Below are positions 58,917 through 64,000 of a stretch of 64,000 bases of DNA, one piece after another. Made by a program: the position numbers and the translations under genes. Each line of letters opens with the position of its first letter. Position 1 is the first letter of the stretch. This DNA comes from Cereibacter_A azotoformans (lineage in GTDB: Bacteria; Pseudomonadota; Alphaproteobacteria; Rhodobacterales; Rhodobacteraceae). The notes under the pieces are model-generated. The model made no database searches. It was given only the letters and a program-made list of their open reading frames with translations, and was not told the origin of the DNA. Location: the NCBI RefSeq assembly GCF_003050905.1, contig NZ_QAOT01000015.1. One strand, given 5' to 3'.

Positions 58917-60665
58917 ATGTCCGACACACCCGAGCAAGGCTACCAGGTCCTTGCCCGCAAATACCGTCCGCAGACCTTCGCCGACCTGATCGGGCAGGAT
59001 GCGATGGTGCGCACGCTGAAGAACGCCTTCGCGGCCGACCGGATCGCCCATGCCTTCGTGATGACCGGCGTGCGGGGCGTGGGCAAGACCACCACCGCGC
59101 GGATCATCGCCAAGGGGCTGAACTGCGTCGGCCCCGACGGAGACGGCGGACCGACCACCGAACCCTGCGGGGCCTGCGAAGCCTGCCGCTCGATCGCCGA
59201 GGGCCGGCACGTCGATGTCCTGGAGATGGACGCGGCCTCGCGCACCGGCGTGGGCGACATCCGCGAAATCATCGATTCGGTGCATTATCGCGCGGCCTCG
59301 GCGCGCTACAAGATCTACATCATCGACGAGGTCCACATGCTCTCGACCAGCGCGTTCAACGCGCTGCTCAAGACGCTCGAGGAGCCGCCCGCCCATGTGA
59401 AGTTCATCTTCGCCACCACCGAGATCCGCAAGGTGCCGGTCACGGTGCTGTCGCGCTGCCAGCGGTTCGACCTGAAGCGGATCGAGCCCGAGGTGATGAT
59501 CGCGCATCTGGCGAAGGTGGCCGACAAGGAAGGCGCGCGGCTTACGGCCGACGCGCTCGCGCTGATCACCCGCGCGGCCGAGGGATCGGTGCGCGACGCG
59601 ATGAGCCTGATGGATCAGGCCATCGCGCACGGCGCGGGCGAGACCACGGCCGACGAGGTGCGGGCGATGCTGGGCCTCGCCGACCGGGGCCGGGTGCTCG
59701 ACCTCTTCGATCTGGTGATGAAGGGCGATGCGGCGGGGGCGCTGGCCGAGCTTTCGGGCCAGTATGCCGACGGGGCCGATCCCATGGCCGTCCTGCGCGA
59801 TCTGGCCGAGATCACGCACTGGATCTCGATCATCAAGATCAGCCCGGACGCCGCCGACGATCCGACCACGCCGCCCGACGAACGCACGCGCGGCCTCGAG
59901 ATGGCCGAGCGGCTGCCGATGCGGGTGCTCACCCGCATGTGGCAGATGCTGCTGAAGGCCATCGAGGAGGTCTCGCTGGCCCCGAACGCCATGATGGCGG
60001 CCGAGATGGCGGTGATCCGCCTGACCCATGTCGCGGACCTGCCCGACCCCGAGGCGCTGATCCGCAGGCTCCAGTCCGAGCCGCGGCCTTCGGGCCCGGG
60101 GGGCGGTGGTGGGGGCATGCCGGCGGGAGCGCCGGCCGCGGCGCCGATGGCGCGGATGCAGGCCGCCGCGCCGCGCACCGCCGCCCCTGCGCCGCAAGCC
60201 TCGGGCGCCGCCACCGCCATGGCGCTCGCGCCGGGCGCCGTCCTCTGTCAGAGCTTTGGCCAGATGGTGGAGCTGATCCGGCAGAAGCGCGACATGAAAC
60301 TGCTTTACGAGGTCGAGACGGGCGTGCGGCTCGTCCGCTTCGCCCCCGGCCGGATCGAGTTCGAGCCCGCGCCCGATGCCGCGCCCGACCTGGCCGCCCG
60401 GCTCTCGCAGCGGCTCCAGGGCTGGACCGGCGCGCGCTGGGGCGTCTCGGTCGTCTCGGGCGGCGGCGCGCCGACGCTCGCCGAAGAGCGCGACAAGGGG
60501 CGCCTTGAAGAAGAGGCGCGGGCGCTGGAAAACCCGCTCGTCCAGGCGGTGATGGCCGCCTTCCCGGGCGCGCGCATCGCCGAGATCCGCAAGCTCGAGG
60601 AACAGGCCGCGGCCGAGGCTCTGCCCGAGGTCGAGGATGAGTGGGACCCGTTCGAGGACAATTGA
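58917..60665 (+). CDS. dnaX: DNA polymerase III gamma/tau subunit
   Basis: Clamp-loader ATPase of 582 residues. Motifs are GVRGVGKTTTARIIAKGLNC (Walker A), a zinc-binding segment from EPCGACEAC, IIDEVHMLSTSAFNALLK (Walker B region) and LSRCQRFDLKRI (SRC sensor). A Gly/Ala/Pro-rich linker (about 400-445) separates it from the tau-type C-terminal domain. I see no A-rich slippery heptamer for the gamma frameshift. It starts the dnaX-ybaB-recR operon. Confidence 0.96.
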   Translation: MSDTPEQGYQVLARKYRPQTFADLIGQDAMVRTLKNAFAADRIAHAFVMTGVRGVGKTTTARIIAKGLNCVGPDGDGGPTTEPCGACEACRSIAEGRHVDVLEMDAASRTGVGDIREIIDSVHYRAASARYKIYIIDEVHMLSTSAFNALLKTLEEPPAHVKFIFATTEIRKVPVTVLSRCQRFDLKRIEPEVMIAHLAKVADKEGARLTADALALITRAAEGSVRDAMSLMDQAIAHGAGETTADEVRAMLGLADRGRVLDLFDLVMKGDAAGALAELSGQYADGADPMAVLRDLAEITHWISIIKISPDAADDPTTPPDERTRGLEMAERLPMRVLTRMWQMLLKAIEEVSLAPNAMMAAEMAVIRLTHVADLPDPEALIRRLQSEPRPSGPGGGGGGMPAGAPAAAPMARMQAAAPRTAAPAPQASGAATAMALAPGAVLCQSFGQMVELIRQKRDMKLLYEVETGVRLVRFAPGRIEFEPAPDAAPDLAARLSQRLQGWTGARWGVSVVSGGGAPTLAEERDKGRLEEEARALENPLVQAVMAAFPGARIAEIRKLEEQAAAEALPEVEDEWDPFEDN

Positions 60666-60677
60666 GAGGAGCAACGA

Positions 60678-61022
60678 ATGCTGAAGGGTTTGGGCGGTCT
60701 TGGCGACATGGCCAAGATGATGAAGGCCGCGCAGGGATTCCAGGAGAAGATGGCGCAGCTGCAGGAGGATCTCGGCAGCATGACCGTCGTGGGCGAGTCC
60801 GGTGCGGGCCTTGTGCGCGCCACGGCGACCGCCAAGGGCGAGCTGACGGGTCTCGAGATCGACCCCTCGATCTTCGTGGCCTCGGAGAAGGAAGTGGTCG
60901 AGGACCTGATCCTCGCCGCCATCAAGGACGCGCAGTCCAAGGCCTCCGAGCGGGCCAAGCAGGAAATGGGCAAGCTGACCGACGGTCTCGGCCTGCCGCC
61001 GGGCATGAAGCTGCCCTTCTGA
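60678..61022 (+). CDS. YbaB/EbfC nucleoid-associated protein
   Basis: DNA-binding nucleoid-associated protein of 114 residues of the YbaB/EbfC family, normally a dimer. Conserved regions are GDMAKMMKAAQGFQEKMAQL and VVGESGAGLVRATATAKGEL, then EIDPSIFVASEKEVVEDLIL and GLGLPPGMKLPF. The ATG follows GAGAGGAGC. It comes 12 bp after dnaX and one base before recR, the classical order. Confidence 0.95.
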   Translation: MLKGLGGLGDMAKMMKAAQGFQEKMAQLQEDLGSMTVVGESGAGLVRATATAKGELTGLEIDPSIFVASEKEVVEDLILAAIKDAQSKASERAKQEMGKLTDGLGLPPGMKLPF

Positions 61023-61023
61023 C

Positions 61024-61623
61024 ATGGCCGAGGCCCCGGGCGACATCGAGCGGCTGATCGAGCTGATGGCGCGCCTGCCGGGCCTCGGGCCGCGCTCGGC
61101 CCGCCGGGCCGTGCTTGTGATGCTGAAGAAACGGGGGGCCGTGATGGCCCCTCTGGCGCAGGCCATGGCCGAGGTTGCGGCCACGGCGCGCGACTGCGCC
61201 CGCTGCGGCAACATCACCAGCGCCGACCTCTGCGACATCTGCCGAGACGACCGCCGCGCCACGGGCGAGCTTTGCGTGGTCGAGGATGTGGCCGACCTCT
61301 GGGCGCTGGAACGCGCGGGCGTGTTCCGCGGCCGCTACCATGTGCTGGGCGGCGTGCTCTCGGCGCTCGACTCGGTGGGGCCGGACGAGCTGCGCATTCC
61401 CCGCCTTGCCGAAAGGGTCCGGGATGAAGGCATCTCAGAGGTGATCCTCGCACTCAATGCCACCGTGGACGGGCAGACGACCGCCCACTACATCGCCGAC
61501 GTGCTCGAACCATCGGGCGTGCAGGTCACTTCGCTGGCGCAGGGCGTGCCCATCGGCGGCGAGCTGGATTACCTCGACGACGGCACCATCGGCGCGGCGC
61601 TTCGGGCGCGCCGGAGGTTCTGA
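61024..61623 (+). CDS. recR: Recombination mediator RecR
   Basis: Recombinational-repair protein that with RecFO loads RecA at gaps. The 199 residues carry IERLIELMARLPGLGPRSAR (helix-hairpin-helix), the zinc finger CARCGNITSADLCDIC, the Toprim region LCVVEDVADLWALERAG and YHVLGGVLSALDSVGPDELR, and the C-terminal LAQGVPIGGELDYLDDGTI. The ATG follows the ybaB stop by one base. A hairpin follows the stop. Confidence 0.97.
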   Translation: MAEAPGDIERLIELMARLPGLGPRSARRAVLVMLKKRGAVMAPLAQAMAEVAATARDCARCGNITSADLCDICRDDRRATGELCVVEDVADLWALERAGVFRGRYHVLGGVLSALDSVGPDELRIPRLAERVRDEGISEVILALNATVDGQTTAHYIADVLEPSGVQVTSLAQGVPIGGELDYLDDGTIGAALRARRRF

Positions 61624-61625
61624 AG

Positions 61626-61650
61626 GCGGCCGCCCCGCCGGACGGCCGCC
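61626..61650 (+). terminator. Stem-loop after recR
   Basis: GGCGGCCG and CGGCCGCC make an 8 bp all-GC stem starting three bases after the recR stop with a 9-base loop. Downstream is C-rich without a T-tract, so termination is probable but not certain. The opgC-like gene converges from the right. Confidence 0.5.
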
Positions 61651-61687
61651 CCCTCGCCCCCACGGACGGGTCGGCCCCTCGCCTGCC

Positions 61688-62908
61688 CTACCCCCTCGAC
61701 GGCACGAGCCGCGACACCGTCCCGTCCACCGGCCGCTGCATCCAGCGCACGAGGCGCTGAAAGCGGGTGGCAACCGCCCGCCAGATCCGGCTCGCATCCG
61801 CGGCAACCGGCGTCATGAGCCGCAGGAAGAGCCAGCTCTGCCCCATCATGATCGCGAAGACCACCAGCGCAAGCGGCAGCCCGCCGCCGATCACGGGAAC
61901 CCTCTCTGGCGCCAGATAGAGCAGGATGTTGCCGAAGGCGAAGGTAAAGAGGCTCGTCCGCCCGAGGAACAGCAAGGGGCTGCCCCAGCGCCGCCCGAGC
62001 CGGTCAAAGAGCAGGATCGCAAGCAGCACCTCGAGCAGGGTCGCGGTGAGGCCGATGGTGGCATAGATCGGGTGGTTGTCGTTCCGCAGGCTCATGTCGG
62101 CGATGGCCGCGACGGTCTCGAAGGGCGCGTGCCAGTTCCACATGAGCGCCGAAGCCGCCGCCGTGGTGCCCAGCATCAGGCCGAGGATGACGCCGCCCCG
62201 ACGCCGCTCGCGCACGTCAGACGATAGCAGCAGCCGAACCCCACGACCGAGGAGCATCCCGGCCGCAACCAGCGCCAGCCCGTGCAGCACGGACGGGCCG
62301 CCCGCCTCGTTCGTGCCTCCGTAAAGGAAGCTCGCAGGTTTCAGCAGATAATCGCGCCCCAGCAGGAGAGGCGGCTCGGGGATCTGCGAAAGCAGCGGAT
62401 AGGCCGCCGGCACCGCCACCGCGAACAGAAGGATCGCCTTCAGCCCGTGCCGCATCCTCAGGCGCAGCAGGAGGGGCGCCGCCAGCAGCGCCAGCGCGTA
62501 GAACTTCAGGATATCGGCATAGGGCGTGATGCCCAGCATCAGCAGGCAGCGGATCGTATAGCCGAGCGACTGCTCGCCCGAGACATGCAAAGCAAACACG
62601 GTCAGCGCATAGAGCAGGTAGCATTGCAGCGCCCGCGTCCAGAGTTGCCGCGTGGCAGCTGCGGCCCCGCCGTTGGCAAAGCGCGGCGCATAGACGATCT
62701 CGAGCATCGCGCCGAAGAGGCCGATGAAGGTCACCGGCGCCGTCTGCATCGCAAAACGTGTCACGGTGGCGGCGGTGCCTTGCCAGATCTGGAAGACATC
62801 AAACTCGATCAGCGCGTGGCTCAGCATCGCCAGCATGATCGCCAAGGAGCGGGTGACGTCCACGCCATTGATGCGCGGTGTCGAGCTTCGGGAAATCTTG
62901 GTCGGCAT
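61688..62908 (-). CDS. opgC: OpgC-domain membrane acyltransferase
   Basis: Integral membrane protein of 406 residues with about ten helices, of the OpgC/acyltransferase-3-like type. Near the N-terminus are RINGVDVTRSLAIMLAMLSH, including a conserved His, and GIGPYAD-like ITPYADILKFYALALL. OpgC proteins put succinyl groups on osmoregulated periplasmic glucans, as characterised in R. sphaeroides. No opgG/H partner lies in the window, so the exact substrate is not established. It is on the opposite strand to recR. Confidence 0.72.
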   Translation of the reverse strand: MPTKISRSSTPRINGVDVTRSLAIMLAMLSHALIEFDVFQIWQGTAATVTRFAMQTAPVTFIGLFGAMLEIVYAPRFANGGAAAATRQLWTRALQCYLLYALTVFALHVSGEQSLGYTIRCLLMLGITPYADILKFYALALLAAPLLLRLRMRHGLKAILLFAVAVPAAYPLLSQIPEPPLLLGRDYLLKPASFLYGGTNEAGGPSVLHGLALVAAGMLLGRGVRLLLSSDVRERRRGGVILGLMLGTTAAASALMWNWHAPFETVAAIADMSLRNDNHPIYATIGLTATLLEVLLAILLFDRLGRRWGSPLLFLGRTSLFTFAFGNILLYLAPERVPVIGGGLPLALVVFAIMMGQSWLFLRLMTPVAADASRIWRAVATRFQRLVRWMQRPVDGTVSRLVPSRG

Positions 62909-63105
62909 GGTCGGTCCTGCAAGGGAGGCGACTGCCCGGCGCTCGACCGGCGGCAGCCCCCAAGGCGGAAAAGGGAATGTGACGTCAATGCGGCACGATC
63001 AAAAGCGAACAGCCGCACGAGGCGGCTGTTCGAGTCCTCACCCATCGAACGAGTGAGATCAATCATAAATTGTCCGGCGCCGCCCTGCCGGCGATCGGTC
63101 GCCGG

Positions 63106-63867
63106 TCAGCGGCGGGGATCCTCGTCCTCGTCCTCGTCCTCGTCCGCATCATCGCCGTGCGGCAGATTGAAGAAGGAGTCGGCGTCCGAGAAATCCGCGG
63201 GCCGCTTTTCTTCTTCGGGGCGCCCGAACTGCTCGAGCCCCGCCAGGCCCGAGGGCATCCGCGGCTCGTCCGGCATCGAGAGCGACTGCTCGGTCGAGAC
63301 GAGCTTGCGGCGCTCGTCATCGCTCATCACCACGCCCTCGGCGGCCTTGCGGCGGGCCGCCTGCTGCACGGCCGTGTCAAGCTCGGTCTGGCGGCAGAGA
63401 CCCAGTGCCACCGGGTCGATCGGCTGGATCGAGCCGATGTTCCAGTGCGTCCGCTCACGGATCGACTGGATGGTGGGCTTGGTGGTGCCGACAAGCTTGG
63501 CGATGGCGCCGTCCGAAAGCTCGGGGTGGAACTTGACAAGCCACAGGATCGCCGCCGGCCGGTCCTGCCGCTTGGAGAGCGGCGTGTAGCGCGGGCCGCG
63601 GCGCTTCTCCTCGCCCACCGCGGCGGGGTTGAACTTCAGCTTCAGCCGGTAGAGCGGGTCCTTCTCGCCCTTCTGGATCTCGATCTGGTCGAGCTGGTTG
63701 TTGGCCACCGGGTCGAAGCCCTTGACCCCGGTCGCCACATCCCCGTCGGCGATGCCCTGCACCTCGAGTTCGTGCATGCCGCAGAAGTCCGCGATCTGCC
63801 TGAACGAGAGAGTGGTGTTGTCGATCAGCCAGACCGCGGTGGCCTTGGACATCAGCGGCTTGTTCAT
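63106..63867 (-). CDS. trcR: Cell cycle transcriptional regulator TrcR (DUF1013)
   Basis: DUF1013 family protein of 253 residues, known as TrcR and confined to alphaproteobacteria; it works with RNA polymerase in cell-cycle genes. The ATG at 63867 follows AGAGGATCG and begins MNKPLMSKATAVWLIDNTTL. Two helix-turn-helix-like regions are visible: LSFRQIADFCGMHELEVQGI and LSDGAIAKLVGTTKPTIQSI. The C-terminus is variable and ends in an acidic tail (DDADEDEDEDEDPRR). The TrcR name rests on the family, not on this strain. Confidence 0.9.
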   Translation of the reverse strand: MNKPLMSKATAVWLIDNTTLSFRQIADFCGMHELEVQGIADGDVATGVKGFDPVANNQLDQIEIQKGEKDPLYRLKLKFNPAAVGEEKRRGPRYTPLSKRQDRPAAILWLVKFHPELSDGAIAKLVGTTKPTIQSIRERTHWNIGSIQPIDPVALGLCRQTELDTAVQQAARRKAAEGVVMSDDERRKLVSTEQSLSMPDEPRMPSGLAGLEQFGRPEEEKRPADFSDADSFFNLPHGDDADEDEDEDEDPRR

Positions 63868-63955
63868 CGGACGATCCTCTGCAAATCTTGACCATGCCGG
63901 GAAAACGGCTGCGGCCTGGCCGCGTCTTCTCGTTTTCGGGAAGTTCACGCTGGCA

Positions 63956-63961
63956 TATACT
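63956..63961 (+). promoter_or_regulatory. Possible -10 of the gene at the right edge
   Basis: TATACT is a strong -10 match 28 bp before the start codon at 63989, but the sequence 17 bases upstream (TTTTCG) is only a weak -35. Confidence 0.4.
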
Positions 63962-63988
63962 GCCGATCCGCAGCGAGGGGAAGTAAAA

Positions 63989-64000
63989 ATGCGCATCCTG
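63989..64000 (+). CDS. Start of an unidentified gene (first four codons)
   Basis: An ATG at 63989 follows GAGGGGAAG at a suitable distance and a -10-like TATACT. Only MRIL is visible before the window ends, so the product cannot be named. It is divergent from trcR. Confidence 0.5.

Noticed and set aside
60100..60120. G-rich run in dnaX as a programmed frameshift site
   Set aside because: The run encodes a Gly linker in the full-length frame; there is no A-type slippery heptamer or clear downstream stem to support frameshifting.
1..64000. CRISPR arrays, insertion sequences, phage genes, tRNA or rRNA genes
   Set aside because: I looked for regular direct repeats, transposase and integrase motifs and cloverleaf/TTC-arm patterns in the gaps and found none.

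Overview
The window is about 64 kb of very GC-rich, tightly packed alphaproteobacterial chromosome. Gene content and protein sequences point to a purple non-sulfur bacterium of the Rhodobacter/Cereibacter sphaeroides group. The strongest signs are the linked ccoNOQP, ccoGHIS (rdxBHIS), uspA, fnrL and hemN/hemZ genes with FNR-type operators, the membrane-anchored cytochrome cy, hemC, hemE and hemF close together, and an alphaproteobacterial TrcR/DUF1013 regulator. I see no insertion sequences, prophage, CRISPR array, tRNA or rRNA; this is ordinary core chromosome. No gene-free stretch exceeds about 270 bp. The longest is the divergent ybgC/repeat-protein gap at 22713-22980.

Layout. 1-9 kb: 5' end of a UDP-glucose dehydrogenase gene (cut by the window edge), a DMT exporter, YebC, an SLC13/TrkA-C transporter and a YmdB-type phosphodiesterase on the minus strand. 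Facing them are an Lhr-type helicase and PdeM, two parts of the ligase-associated DNA-repair set. 8-12 kb: a minus-strand one-carbon folate operon (fhs, a PchB-like chorismate mutase, folD) followed by a membrane LytTR regulator. 12-23 kb: a membrane protein, a Tam-like methyltransferase, ftsH, tilS and the Tol-Pal genes (ybgC upstream, then tolQ-tolR-tolA-tolB-pal-cpoB). 23-27 kb, plus strand: an unrecognised small repeat protein, then holB, tatD, an MBL hydrolase and an AEC carrier.

27-37 kb: a kinase-like protein that looks inactive, hemC and hemE divergent from each other, a secreted unknown protein, hemF, a small lipoprotein, an SDR protein with an altered active site, an RsmC-like methyltransferase, clpS, a HAD hydrolase and a D,D-carboxypeptidase with a SPOR-like tail. 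37-48 kb is the micro-oxic respiration region. It holds ccoGHIS for cbb3 assembly and copper supply, ccoNOQP for the oxidase, uspA, the [4Fe-4S] regulator fnrL and the oxygen-independent coproporphyrinogen oxidase. FNR-like boxes lie in front of ccoN/uspA (two), ccoG, and between fnrL and hemN. 48-55 kb: a YejABEF-type oligopeptide ABC importer followed by a glycosyltransferase. 55-64 kb: cytochrome cy divergent from prephenate dehydratase, an SRPBCC protein, NudC, the SRP RNA gene, dnaX-ybaB-recR, an OpgC-like acyltransferase, TrcR, and the first four codons of another gene.

How it fits together: hemC, hemE, hemF and hemN supply heme under oxic and anoxic conditions. ccoGHIS and ccoNOQP build a heme- and copper-dependent oxidase that can be fed by cytochrome cy. 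FnrL boxes tie oxidase synthesis and anaerobic heme synthesis to oxygen. The least explained items are the three-repeat small protein at 22981-23274, the secreted glycine-zipper-like protein at 30290-30919, the apparent pseudokinase at 27149-27916 and the SDR with Cys in place of the catalytic Lys at 32377-33186.
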